Of a stretch of 64,000 nucleotides of DNA, positions 25,113 through 37,890 are shown piece after piece (positions within the stretch are counted from its first letter, which is position 1; each line of letters begins with the position of its first letter). This DNA is from Moringa oleifera (lineage: Eukaryota; Streptophyta; Magnoliopsida; Brassicales; Moringaceae): assembly GCA_021397835.1 (NCBI GenBank), contig JAJFZO010000863.1, positions 2,852,001 through 2,916,000 on the forward strand, in the 5' to 3' direction. The notes under the pieces are model-generated. The model saw only the letters and a list, made by a program, of their open reading frames with translations, was not told the DNA's origin and ran no database searches. The position numbers and the translations under genes were made by a program.

Positions 25113-27676
25113 GCAAGATGCTGCAGCTTAGGTAAAGTTTTTATGTTCTTTAGTTTGCTGATCTTTATTCATTTAAGTTTGTTAGTGTCTTGTGGATCAC
25201 ATTTTGCACTTTTTTGTTTTGGATTACTGTCAACGTATATTAGGGAAAAAGAGCAGATGTCTGAAAATTTTCTTGTACTTCGTTGTTTTCGACTTTTATC
25301 TTTATTATATGAATGGAATGCCACCACAACTGAGACTTTTCTGACTTCATTGCTACATTTGAAGTTCCAAAATAATTACACTGGTTGCCTTGGTACTTGC
25401 CAAAGGGTGCTAAAATATTAATTGTAGAAACCAAAAGTCCTCTGGTGCTTTACATGGTGGGATTGACTTTCACCTTGAAAAGAAGAACAGCTATTACTGA
25501 CTAGCTAATATGATTCAGAGGCATCTTTTCCTCAAAATATTTTTTAAATAGAACATGTGAAAGTCATATTTTAGTTCTTTCTAATCCAAGTTGTAGGGTA
25601 TACCTCTTCTCCAAGTCCTCAAGCAAGTTGTTTGGCTTCTCCAAGGAAACATGTGACATTAGATTGAATGGCCTTTCTCCATGATACTGAATTGTCTGCT
25701 TTGATCAATAAACCCTGGTCATTGCCCGTGAATTGTCTCTATGATTCCCATTTGTAATGAAGTTGAAGTGCTTGAGATTTGGATTTCTTGTCATCTTAAG
25801 ATGCAACTAACTTGATTTCCATTTCAAGCATACTAAGTCTTTGATTTCGTTTCATGTTCTTTATACTAGAACTGGCCCATATATTATAACTCGTGTGATC
25901 TATAAATAACCGAAATGGACTGCTTCAAGGGACGCTTGGCTCATGTGGGCTCAATGCCTATATTGATATTGACTTATTTCTGGTATCTTTAACCTTCTGT
26001 TTTTCCAATGTCACATCTGATATCTGACTCATTATTGTAATTTTAGGAGCTGGAGTTGTCCCAAGGACAAATGTTTGCTCAGGACAATTGTTGTCAGTTC
26101 TAGGTTGTAGAGTATGATGCTTGAACAAGTTCTGTAAACACTATCAAAGCTTTTCCATATGTCTTCCCCACATTTTGTAGGATATCAAGCTATATTTCTG
26201 TATGAAAATTGAAGTGCATCTGGTTGAAATTGATAGTGGGAAATTTGGCACATAGAGTGTCTTTGTTGGCTCTTGGTGATTTTGATCTAAACTGCTTAAG
26301 CCAGTCTGGATATTGATCCTGGTTAACATAACAATGAGGTTGAATGTTGTGAAGTACCCTGAGGGTGGTATTTTCTGACTGATCCAAGTATATTGGTAGA
26401 CTTTCTGAAGTTTACTTCATCAATGGTGCTGCAAATCCAATTATGCAGCCTAGTCCATCATTTGTGTTAAACAGTTAAAGACTTTGGGACTGCAAAGTGA
26501 ACCATTCAAGGTAAGATTTGTTTTTGAGAGTAGAATGTCTTACTTTGGAATCCATATGTTCTTGAATTGACTGTCATTGCTAGAAATTGGTGGTTTGCTA
26601 GCTTTTCAGTTAAAATACAGGTGACTCGATCAAATTATGCCTTTTTATTCCCTATTTATGTTCATAACTTGATTCTCTATGCATTCACGCTTATTTAAGG
26701 ACTCTTGTTGTCTCAGTGCTTGACATGCATGATAACGCCTTTTTACCCATGAAATATTAAAAGACCTTGATACTATCAGTAAATAGCCTAAGTTAAGATT
26801 GAAACACGGAGGGAAGGATCTCTATTATGATGTTTGTGGCGAAGGAAATCTGCAAAATAAAGTAAAGATTAAGAGATGTTCTACGATGTTCAAATCAATT
26901 AATAATTGGATAGAGTTTGGTTAGGATAAAATAGCTTGAATGAGGTTTACTTAATGGTTTTTTTTATATATATAGTTAGATGGAAGGGTATAATTATGAT
27001 TTAGTTTTGTACAGCTTGATCTTGTTTAAGTTAGTGAGATGTTGACATGCTTTCTGTATTAATAAGATCATTGATCTTCATGTTACCGATCCCTTATTTG
27101 AATAATCCAATCCGATCTAAATCAAACCCATATGAGACGGTATAAAATTCTCCATTATAATTTCACTCATGCAATGATAAAAAGTTACATAATGAAATGT
27201 GTAAATAGGTGCCTTAAAGATATACCTTTTATGGTTGTTGATGTATTATCTTGAATAATTCTTAATGTATAGTATGAGACTTCAGGCCTCTGTTTTGGTC
27301 TACTAGTTTGCTAAGAAGTTCTAATATGAAGTTGCTTGCTATTTTATTTTTAATAAAAAGATATAATAAATCAAAATTTCACAATCCAATTGAGACACCC
27401 AACAAAAAATTCACAGGACAATAATCCTATTGCGGCTAAATTTTGCCTCTCATAAGACACTTACAAATATAACTGAGAAAGAACAAACGTATCTAAAATG
27501 CATGTAATTTAGTGTCTTTTTAAGGCGATTTTTAGTGTTTTGATGTTTCCTCTTCATTCTAGCAAAATAATGTTTAGACATGCATCTCTTGGTTAGGCTT
27601 TTTGTGCTTCTTCATTGCTGCGAAGGCGTGGGTATAATTGAAATTTTGTGAAATAAGTATCTTTGAAACTAATGAT
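25113..27676. other. Long downstream region of uS10 and intergenic DNA
   Basis: The stop codon is followed within 20 bases by a possible splice donor (GCTTAG|GTAAAG at 25132), and 25113-26600 is less AT-rich than the intergenic DNA after it, so an intron-containing 3' UTR or a non-coding transcript is possible. No protein family recognised. After about 26850 the sequence turns AT-rich and repeat-like. Confidence 0.35.
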
Positions 27677-28115
27677 TAGGGATGACATTGGATCGAGTTT
27701 ATGTGAGTATTTGATCTGATTAAATCCAAATGAGTTGGGATAATATTTAATTGGATTTAGATAAATTTGAATTTGAAATTTAATGCTCGAATGAAGGTTG
27801 AATTGAGTTTGAATTTTAATTTTTGAATATTCATTATTGGCATTCGTTTACATAAATATATTAATATGTTGAATTTTAAAATTTTATTATCAAGTTTTAT
27901 TTTTTATTAAATTAATAAAAAATTATTTTATTAAAATTTATAAAATATATAAATATAATAAACATATTTAAATAATATATGAATAATTATAAATAGATTT
28001 GAGACGGGTTTAAATATTAAAATTGTTTTTTAAAACAAATTTGAGTATATATATTTTAATCAGATTTGGGTTTGAGATTTTGTAAACGAGCAGGTATCTT
28101 ATTAGTTGTCATCCT
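27677..28115. mobile_element. Decayed hAT-like MITE (tentative)
   Basis: The left end reads AGGGATGACATTGGATCGAG and the right end, on the opposite strand, AGGATGACAACTAATAAG, sharing GGATGACA as a short terminal inverted repeat. The inside is rich in GATTTGGGTTTGAATTT-like phrases and the right end has GTAAACGAGCAGGTATC, both common in plant hAT-type MITEs that begin AGGGATGACAA. I could not find the expected 8-bp target duplication, so the element is old or the call is wrong. Confidence 0.4.
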
Positions 28116-28815
28116 CGAGCAGTGATTCATGTCATAGGCTCCAAAGGCTTATGAATTTTGATGTAGCTTTTGCTTTCTTTACCTTAAATTGGAGCAACAA
28201 GTTTAAAAAAAAAAATCTTTTATATTTTTAATAAAATAATTACTAAATTTAATTAAAAAAATTCTCAATAAAGTTTATTTTTTTATATTATATGTTCTTT
28301 TTTAATTTTTGTATTTTGAAAATATGCATTTATTATAAAAATTTAAAATGTAAAGCATTGTTATTGCAGACAAAATATATATTTTCATGTCATTATTTTT
28401 ACTTTATTATTAATGTGAATGATGATATTTTTAAAATTTGGTGATTTATGATATTATTAAAAAATTATTAAATTTTTTATTAAATAAACATCATCGAATG
28501 AATGATCGTAAGTTTTTTAACATTCAAGTAAATTAGATATGCAAATAAATTAACAATAAAAATGTGTAAGATTATCACTCGATCACATTTTTTTCATAAG
28601 ATTATTTGTATTCATTTTTATCTTTTCACCTCGGATTATGCTAAGCATGAGGATTACCATATTTTGCCATTTCGGCATGAGGCCTGCCATCCAGATAGCT
28701 TGATAGCTCTAATGTCTTACTATTTTTGAGACGTCTTGGTTGTATCTTGAGTTCTTGATATTATTGGTTTATGATAGCTAGCAAACGGCTTTTTAATCTC
28801 TTTTATCGGGACTTA

Positions 28816-29569
28816 GGCCATCTTCAATCTTATACATTAAATTTAATATCAATTTGGTATTAAAAAAGAATTTTTTAAAAATATTTTAACACCAAATTTT
28901 TTTTATCTCTAATCTATTTACACCAAATTGGTATATAATATTATTTTAATAATATAAATAATAATTATTAATATAAAAAAATTTAAAATTCATAAATTTA
29001 TTTAAATAATAAAATAATTAATATAATTTATAATTTTTTAGAAAATTAATGTTATATAATAAATTATAATTTTTATTAATTTTTAAAATTAATAATTTAT
29101 TAATTAAATTTTATAAAAATATTTTTACCATAATTTTTATAAAAAAAAATTTATTTTTATCGTATTCATGTAAAAATTTAAATCATATCATAAATTATAA
29201 ATTTTTATATATTTTTAAATAAAAATTTTAATATTTTATATAATACTATTATTAATTAAATAAATTATTATTATAAATTTAAATAAAATAAAATTATTTA
29301 TTGAATATTGATCTTGTTTTAAAGATCTTGATTAGATATTCTTAATGTTATAATTTTTTTCTAATAATGTCATATATTTATTGAGTTATTAATCAAAAAT
29401 ATATTTGATTTAAAAATTTAAAAAAATTATTAAAAAATTTTAAAAAATTACATCAATTTAGTGCAGCTACTCCATCAAATTGCAGAAGTTAATTTATCGA
29501 TTCATTAGAGATCATTTGACCAATTTTGAATAATATTTTATCGTTTTAGTGTTTTCGTTGAAGATGGTC
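28816..29569. mobile_element. PIF/Harbinger (Tourist-like) MITE
   Basis: A 754-bp AT-rich unit with terminal inverted repeats: GGCCATCTTCAA at the left and, on the other strand at the right, GACCATCTTCAA (11 of 12 identical). It is flanked on both sides by TTA (28813-28815 and 29570-29572), the 3-bp target duplication specific to PIF/Harbinger elements. No transposase frame is seen inside, so it is non-autonomous. It sits in the intergenic space between uS10 and the ERF gene. Confidence 0.7.
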
Positions 29570-29572
29570 TTA

Positions 29573-31542
29573 TAATCACTTACATTTTTTTTTCTAAGTG
29601 TCGGGAGATTCTATTTGAGGGTGTATTTTGTGATGGCCAAAAAATTCATGTTAGCAACACTAATGAGGTGAGACATTTTCATCTCTTAGAGCTCTCTGAA
29701 GAGTATTAAGTGCAATTGTGTGTTGATTTTGTAACGCTTGGTTTTCGTGGGTATATCTTGGTTTCTTTTGCACATCAAAGCTTTTCAAAGAGTAACTTAA
29801 ATTAAATGATAATATACCTCTATTTTTATGAACGTTGAATTTGAATATTGACTAGAAATGTAATCTTTATTATTAAGATTTTATTCAAAAATATTTCTGT
29901 CTTGTTTGAACTTTGCCCAAATAATAAAGTCCCCCTTAAATTCTACGAAATTTCTAAATGGAATTGAGGTAGGCTCAATACCTTAATTTGGTGTCAAAAA
30001 CTGAGCATGTTGTGGGCTTAACTGGAGTGAGAGTGGGACGGGCACTCACCTCTGTCAGCTACCTTGTAGGATTACATAAAGCCCAAGATGAAAATGATAG
30101 AGATTTTGTAAAGAGTCAACCTTCCATGATAAGCTCATCCCCAGATTCCACCTCTGAAGACAGAAAAGGTGTGAAATCTCATCATGAAGCCCCAAATGGA
30201 AGGTGCTGCTGAGGGGTCACTTCACTTTGATTAAAAGTAGCTTTGGTTTGGTTGCAACAGAACAGACGCCCAGAAAGGGCAATCCTTTTCTATCAAATGA
30301 CCCCAATAGGCCTAATAATGGTAAGGAATACAGATGTCTGGGGAAGCTCAAACTTGGTCCATCCGCATGGTCCAGAAACACATGCCATGAGGACAGCGGT
30401 CACCCTGCAGCCACTGTGGACGCCTTTTTCACTGATTCACGGGCACCCATTGGGAGTTTTCCAGACAGACACAGAGAGACGCTCATTTTTCCTCATGCTG
30501 TCATCTCTCAGAACTGTAAGCTGCTTTAAACCCCTAAATATTGGAGTTGGAGCCATAATCCCTTGACCTGTAAAGGGCTACAAACAAAAATCACCGCCCC
30601 CTACTTTTTCTTTACCTACCCTCCTTAGTCAGGAGACAAAACCCCTCATTATTATACGTGCCCAACACATGCAGAGGCATACACGTGTGGGACACTTCCA
30701 CCCAACATCCTATGCTGCTTTGCTCAAGGTCATGTGCCATAACTGCAATCTCCCTATGCTTCATGCTGTCATAAAAAGTTTTGATTTCCCTCTATGGATA
30801 CCCAACACCCCAAGTAGGCAAACGATTCCACGTACAAAGGACAGGAGCCTAGTCAGCAAACTGTCACCAAAGGTACTTGAATGAATTACCTATTAAGTTA
30901 ACATGACAATGGTTGGTTGCACCCACTGACTAATACCTCCATAGCAAACAAGTTAGTGGAACAAAGAGAAGCCTGGGGAAAGACAATGGAGTTGCTAGAG
31001 ACCAACCCATATAGCAGAAGAAACTTTTTTATCAATCACCAGTTTCTTTCCGTAGTATTATGAAGACTTCGAATTATCATCACTATAGGATAGAACTAAA
31101 CAGACACAAAAATGGCCCCTGGGGCAAAAAAATAAAAAATAAAAGGAAGAAAGACCATGGACGGATAATAAGCAGCACAGTTCACATTCATCTGGTTTCA
31201 GTATCTTCATCACAAATCACACAACTGATTGTTTACAGTCACCAAATTTCAAAATCCAAAGTACAATGTCTCCAAAGGACAAAAGGAACCTAAATACCTA
31301 TATACTCCCTTTATCATTAAAGCTCCTGAGAATACTCTCATCGCATGGCTTAAGCAAGTTCAACTTTTTGCACTCCATCCCCATTACAGAAAGAGAACAG
31401 CCATTCCTGGAGTCAACCACAAAAAGAATGCAAGGTTAATGTAACATCAATGCAGAGGAACCAAGAAGCAAGCAATCGGCAGGATGGAACTCACTAACAT
31501 GTAGCCTTATTTACACGAACTAACAAATAGGCAAAGAGCAGC
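29573..31542. other. GC-richer unassigned stretch and ERF 3' region
   Basis: From about 29985 to 30900 base composition rises sharply compared with the AT-rich DNA before it, and three open frames of 70-110 codons (29988-30212, 30203-30529, 30243-30566) overlap. None resembles a family I know, they overlap in different frames, and no splice pattern ties them together. From about 31000 to 31542 is probably the ERF 3' UTR. It may be a non-coding transcript or conserved regulatory DNA. Confidence 0.35.
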
Positions 31543-34261
31543 TCAGAAGACTCCCCCAACCAGTCCGGGAAGATCATCAAAGCTCCAAAGGTCTACTGCA
31601 TTTTCACCATCCTGAGTAGCATCGCCATTGAGGAAGGTATCGATTGATGAATCCCAGTTCCCTTCAAGATAAGGCGTCTGGAAGTATTTCATCTGATTGT
31701 CAAAAGCCAGCAGCTCTTCGGACAATGACTTATTTTCCTTGTTCTCAACGGGCACCACATCCTCACAACTAGACTTCAGCTTCTTCTTTGGGTTGGCATC
31801 CTCAACAAATAGAGATTCATCTGAAAGAACAGATGTGATTTCAGGAGTCTTTGAGCCCTGCTCTCTCCACCCAAAGTCGGAACAGTCAAAGGAGTTGCTC
31901 TGGTCTGAACTGAAGTACAATTGGGTGTTATCAGCTGAATCAAACGATTTAAGTCCAGCATCTCCACCAGCAGGGAAAGAACCCATTAGCCCAAACTGAT
32001 TCATTTGTGGTTTCTCATCAATAAAACCCATAGAGCTATTATAGTCCTGACCAAGGTTGTTCAAGTAGTTGAAATTCTGACTCAGATTTGGTTGAGCAGA
32101 GCTCAGGTTGACCTTGCTAACTAGTTTATGAGGGTTTGCCTTAACTGAGCGCTTTGGAGAGGCATGTGGAGTTTCATCTGGAAAGTTCACCTTAGCTTTC
32201 TTGCCACGAATTCTTCGTGCCTCAGCATCATAAGCTCTTGCAGCTTCTTCAGCAGTGTTGAAAGTTCCCAGCCAGACTCGGACCCCTTTCCTTGGGTCAC
32301 GGATCTCAGCAGCCCATTTTCCCCAAGGGCGTTGCCTAATTCCCCTATATTGGTTCTTCCTCTTTCTTTTTGCAGATTTCTCAGCTTGCCCATTGAATTC
32401 CACAGTTTTTACAACCTTTGAGACTTCAAGAAATGAAAAGGACCATAATCAAACAGAAATCATAAAATAAAAGTAACATAGATGATGGAAGATTCTTTTA
32501 TTAGTTATCCTAGCTCACGAATAATTCAGAATGTTTACAAACACAGACTGGAGAGAGAGAGAGAGAGGCACTAGTTTTTACCAGCAAACATAACTAAGGA
32601 TCTTGAAACATAATAAAAAAATCAATCATGACTGATAGAGATTCTCATAAGTACGAAATTAAGCTTCTAGAACCATTAACAGAAGCATCAGAGTGACTTA
32701 CAGACAAAGATTAATAGGGAAGAAATACTTAGTCCAGTAGCAGCTCAATAAATTTACAGGTTATCACAAAAGAATTCATTCTAAGCTAAGTTTCTGATAT
32801 AACAAAGGCAATCACACAATTAAAGAGAACCAAATGGCTAATCATACATATTTAGGTCATCCATAAAATTAACTTCAAGTTAATTTACCAAAAATCACAT
32901 CCATTTTTCTTATTAGTGGAGAGTACACCACTGAAATCATGCTACGCGGTGTCTTTTGATCAATCAAATTTACTGAAAAGGCTTCATTCAATCCCAAAAA
33001 CTAAAAATCTAAGAACAAATCAAGAAACCTTAAGTCAGGTGATGTTGAATCTATGTAGAGATGTTTTCATTTCTTCAGATCTGGTAAAGTTGAAACACTC
33101 AATTCTTAATCTTCTACTTTCATTTCTTCTCCTATCATTCATTGGCAAATAAACAGAGGGAAAGGACCACTTCTACGCAAAGGTATAGAAGAAAAGAAAA
33201 AACAGAATGGTAAATTGGTAGCAGACATAAGATCTAACAAATGGGAGAAGAAAATCAACCAACTTAAAAGTCAAAACTTTGTGTTATGCTACGCACTGAT
33301 TTAGAAAATTGAAATTGAACTCGTATTTGACCAGATTTTTCTCCTTCAAAAGAAACCCAAGCTGCTGGAACTAAAACAAAAGGCAAAGCTGGACGAAAGG
33401 ATATCATCTCTAAAAACTGATATTCTAAAATCAAATGCTCCCCAACCCCGAAAAAAAGGAAGGGGGGGTTGGAGGAAGGGTAATTAAAATAGAGAAATAA
33501 CATAGAACCCCCAGCCAAAAGCAAAAGCGGAAATCCAGCCATACAAAATGATCACCACAAACATCAAGAATCTAAAAACATCTCGAACAAATATGATGAA
33601 AAAAGGTTCCAAGAAAAACAATCAAAAAAGCAAAAATGCCACTCAAATAGAAAAGATAGTTTTTTTCCGCCTAAAAACCAAATTTCACAACCCACTAAAC
33701 ATTACAATCATAGAAAAACCCCCAACTTTGCAAAACAATCAGCAACTGACATTAGAAAGCCATCATAGAAATCCCCACCAAACACCTAAACGGTATGTAG
33801 GAAGAGACAAAATCATTTTCCCACAGATGAACGGCCAACAGGATCATAAGCCCATTTGCTCAAACGGTTGTGGAATGAGCCCACAAGAATACCCACACCA
33901 ACACATAAGATATACATAAACATTGGTAGCAGATATGGCGAGAGGTCAAATAGTTAGAATCAGAGATACCCGCAGCAGTGGGCTTGCGAGAAGCAGAAGA
34001 AGCAGAGAAAGTAAAAGGCTTGACATCAGCGAAGGCACCGTCTACATCGTCAAGATCCTCATCATAGTCACAATCCGACTCATCGTCCTTGAAGTCCTGG
34101 AAATCTGCCTCGAAATCATCGTCGAAGTCAGCAACCTGGGACTTATTCGACCTCCGCTTAGGTTTCCCATCCCTCTTCAGATCGGGCCACAAGTAGTCGG
34201 CAGTCAACCTGCGCGACCGGGCAGGCGGGATGAAATCGGAGATTATAGCACCTCCACACAT
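31543..34261 (-). CDS. RAP2.2: Group VII ethylene response factor (RAP2.2/RAP2.12-like), oxygen-sensing transcription factor
   Basis: Transcription activator of hypoxia genes. Two exons, 34261-33970 and 32423-31543, join in phase to 390 residues across a 1.5-kb intron. The protein starts [13 protein letters not shown], the N-degron of group VII ERFs: after Met removal, Cys2 is oxidised by plant cysteine oxidases when oxygen is present, and the protein is then degraded by the N-degron pathway. Exon 1 continues with an acidic stretch ([11 protein letters not shown]). Exon 2 begins with a basic segment (KRKRKN) and the AP2/ERF DNA-binding domain at about 122-180 ([35 protein letters not shown]). 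The C-terminus has the activation motif [14 protein letters not shown]. The exon-2 acceptor was chosen to keep phase (TTGAAG|TC). RAP2.2 and RAP2.12 are close paralogues, so the symbol is approximate; the neighbouring SBT1.5-like gene favours RAP2.2. Confidence 0.94.
32553..32567. repeat. Short (GA)n run in the ERF intron
   Basis: About seven GA units within the long ERF intron (32424-33969). The rest of that intron is A-rich on the plus strand and contains no recognised gene; the open frame 33548-33919 there is low-complexity. Confidence 0.8.
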
Positions 34262-34374
34262 GGCTCAGAGGTAGACGACGGTGTAAGCGAAAAGATTTTG
34301 GGTTTTTGGTGGTGAAATGACAATTTCTTTTTTTTTGGGTTTGAAAGTAAGGAAAGACTGAAGCTTTAGCTTTG

Positions 34375-34384
34375 TTTATATAGC
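34375..34384 (-). promoter_or_regulatory. Candidate TATA box of the ERF gene
   Basis: On the minus strand this reads GCTATATAAA, a near-perfect TATA box, 115 bases before the start codon. It implies a leader of about 85 bases. Confidence 0.6.
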
Positions 34385-34639
34385 TGAATGAAAAATGTGA
34401 AGTTTATAGTATATAGGGTGGTTGAGCCGCTCGGCTTTACTGTGTTTCCTTTTATGACAACGGAATAGATATCGCTGTTTTACTTTTTTACCCTTGACGG
34501 TTTCCGTCTTTTTCCACAATAGCCTTCACCTGGCTGCTGGTTTACTTAGAACAAGCGAGTAAAAGCGTGAAGTAGGCGCGTGGGCATTCTCCTCGCGTTG
34601 TTCATCCTTTTTCTGTGTTTTTTTTTTCACAGATAAAGA

Positions 34640-35560
34640 ATATTTAGAAATAAATATTATTTTAAACTTCAAATTTTATATTTTACTATAATCAAATTAA
34701 CTTTTAAAATGTTTTCAAATAAATTTTTAATTTTTAATTTTATTTCGATTAAACTTAATAAAAATAATTATAAAATTAATGATATTTTTATTATTAAAAT
34801 ATTTAAAAAATTATCTAAATATATTTTAAACTCTATTTAAATTTTATATTTTAAATGTAAACAATTGTATACTAACGAATTATAGTTTAAAAACAATTTA
34901 ATTTTTTATAATATAAATTTTTTAAAATTTTTTTTAATATTTAAAAATATTTGAATTTTTTATAATAGTACTTAAAATATTTTTTATATTTATAAAAATT
35001 ATAAATTAAAATTTATTGTAAAATATGGTGAATTTGAATGTTTTTTATTTTAAAAATTTTTGATAATATTTAATTTAATCTAAATTAACATATAAGAGTT
35101 TGTTTAAAGATATTTTTAAAAAGTTAAAATTTGATTGATGAAAGAGGGTAAAATTCAAAAATTTTAAATGAAATATACTTTAACATAAATTATATATCCT
35201 TTTATTTTTTATTTTTTTAATTAATTTTACATAAAAATATTGATTTATTCAAGTTATTTTTTAAATATAATTTTTAAAAATCTAAATTATAAATTTTATA
35301 AAAAGAAATTTTAACTGAAAATTTTTATGAATACAAAAATATTTAATATAACATTAAAAATTAAACTTTTTAAATACTAAAATAACTGGTTGAAACTATA
35401 CACCACAAAATATATTTTTAATATTTATAATTTTTATGATAATAAGTTAAATATTTTTTATATATAAAAAAATCTAAAATTAAAATTTGTTATACAAAAA
35501 TAAAATCAATTTAAAAGTGTATATTAAAATTAGTCCATCAAATTATAAATTCATTAAAAA
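34640..35560. repeat. AT-rich repeat block, probable diverged copies of the inverted-repeat family
   Basis: More than 85% A+T by eye, with recurring phrases of the same family as the copy at 38521-38970, such as TTGAATTTTTTATAAT and AAAATTATAAATTAAAATTT. Ends are unclear and it may hold two overlapping old insertions. A short (TA)n run follows at 35626-35643. Confidence 0.4.
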
Positions 35561-35649
35561 AAGTACATAGTACCTCATTTTCATTTAAATATTTTTATTT
35601 TTAATAAATAAAAATTTAAAAAATATATATATATATATATATTTCTAGA

Positions 35650-37440
35650 AAATAAAATTAAACTAATGAGTGAAATGTCTTGAACAACTGAAAGATTAAT
35701 TATAAAAATAGTAAAAATTAGGTGACCTAATTTTAGGGCAAGGTGGAAGATAGTTTTCCCGCTTTCTCCTCGTTCGACTGCACAAGAACGTATGTTGAAT
35801 CACCTAACTCGTCTTTGAATTCGCAACTTTTCCTTGTGGCAATTTGTCAAGCCATTAACAACTTCTTATTCAAATTCATACACGCTTCCTTTTTTTTTTT
35901 CCTAATTTTCTTGCCAAACAAACACCATAGGAAGCTTTTTTAATTAAAAATAAATAATAAAAATAATAATGATATATGATAAGGCTCTTATATTTCACGA
36001 TATTTAATAATTTCACATTATTTAATAATTACTCCAACTGAGTATGAAAATAAAAATGTCATAAATCATACATATGATATAAAATTTTCAGATCTAATAA
36101 AATTGATAATGTAAATTAAATTATAAAATATTAATAAAGTTATAAAAATCGTCACGTTTAATTAATTAGCTTCATTCTTCCTTTGTAGTTGTTCATAGGC
36201 ATGCTTGCTTTAATTGAAAAAGTCGAGGTCAAAAAAGTCAAAAAGGATTATTTTGACTCCCAATAATTCTATGGAAGCTTCATCGTGCCAAAACTCTTGC
36301 CCGCTAAATTGTTGGCCCATTTTAAAACTCTCCCTCGATTCGGTCCTTTTTATTACATCTTTGCCACTCCCACGGCATTTGTTTCGGTTGGTGACCCGAT
36401 GTTATGCCGCAAGTAGAGTGTAGATGAATCGAGGAATGGCGAACTCGTGAAATCAACAAAAAGGGAAGGGTAAAAGAGGGAGAAGGGATTTGGGAATCTT
36501 GTAAATATTGGAGATAATAAGGGTAAAAAGGTGAAAAAGGAGGTGCATGCACTGGAATCTGCCGGAAGTGAGGACTATAATAAATTAATACGAGAAGGAA
36601 GAGAGAGAAGACAAGAACGACAAGATATGAGAAAGAGGTTGAAAAATGAAAGACGGAGACCGGGACCCACAAGCGGCTGTATGACTGAAGACACGTGTTA
36701 CGTTGATTGATTTTGTTATCGCGTAGTTCTACGTCTTTCTTATTCGTCTTACCTTATATATACAAATGAAAATAAAAATGTTTTTTTTATTTTTAAATGA
36801 AAATAAAATAATAATATTATACAAATAAATGCATAAATATATTTTTTATTGAATATTATGTCATTTAATTTTCATTTTTCATATCATTTAATATTCTTTA
36901 TTGAAATATAGTAAATAAGTATAAAAAATTTTACGCTTTATTGTCATATATATTTTTATTTCATTTGTATGCTTGTATACGTTTATCGTATCAATTTTTG
37001 AGTAATTATTTCTTAATTTTAAGATTTATATATCAGTTCCATTAATTGTATATTTAATTACTCAAGTTTAATTTAATTTTAATATATAAAAAATAAAAAT
37101 ATTTGTATTATTAAAATATTCAAAATAACTCAAATAAAATTTATATTTCACATTTAACTCCGTTACTCAATTTTAAATAATTTTTAACTCTCGAATTATT
37201 TTTTAAATGAAATATCAAATTTTTGTTACCTTAAATTTTAAAAAAAATCACAACTCAAAAATTTTTAATTTTTTTATTATGATAGATTGAATATTTATTT
37301 TTAAGTCAATATTTATGGTACAAAATCTCTGATTTAAATAACTTTATTTAATAAAATATCAACAATAATATCTAAATTAAAAGAAATTAAAACATTATAT
37401 ACATCGACACTTCTAACTGTAAAAAAATAAAATGATTATA
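35650..37440. other. Intergenic DNA upstream of the ERF gene
   Basis: Two islands of more balanced composition (about 35740-35935 and 36180-36740) lie in AT-rich DNA. The second has TTGAC-type W-box cores in direct and inverted order around 36226-36256 and ACACGTGT at 36692-36699. No gene or full repeat recognised. Confidence 0.4.
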
Positions 37441-37442
37441 AC

Positions 37443-37890
37443 TCAATCAAACTCTCATATTTAAAAAGTGACTAATCGAATTTTAATTTATTAATTTAAT
37501 TTAAATTAAATTTTAATTCAAATAATTATAAAAAAAATTAAATATATTTTTATTATGTAAATATCTCAAAAATTATACAAATAAATTCTTCACCTCATAT
37601 TTGGTTCACTCCTCAAATTTGAATAATTTTTGATAAAAATTTTATTTTCATAATTTTTTTAAAATTTTTAACAATGTAAATTTTCAAAACATATAATTTT
37701 AATATTAAAAAAATTTAAAACTTTTTATGATAATAATTTGAATTTTTTATATTTATAAAAAAATTTAAATTGAAATTTTTTATATGAAATTTTTAATTTT
37801 AATATATTTAAATTTTAAATATTTTTACAAAATTTAATTTAGTTCAAATTGGTAAATCATATTTTCATCTGTTACTTTTTATTATCTATA
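37443..37890. repeat. AT-rich inverted-repeat family, copy B
   Basis: Left end has CTCATATTTAAAAAGTGACT and TTTATTAATTTAATTTAAAT; the right end, on the opposite strand, repeats AAAAAGTAACAG and TTTACCAATTTGAACTAAAT. Internal phrases match the copy at 38521-38970, including CAAATTTGAATAATTTT followed by a TTTTTAAAATTTTTAA stretch. The ends are approximate. Confidence 0.5.

Noticed and set aside
33548..33919. Open frame of 123 codons in the ERF intron
   Set aside because: Low-complexity Lys/Asn-rich translation from A-rich intron DNA.
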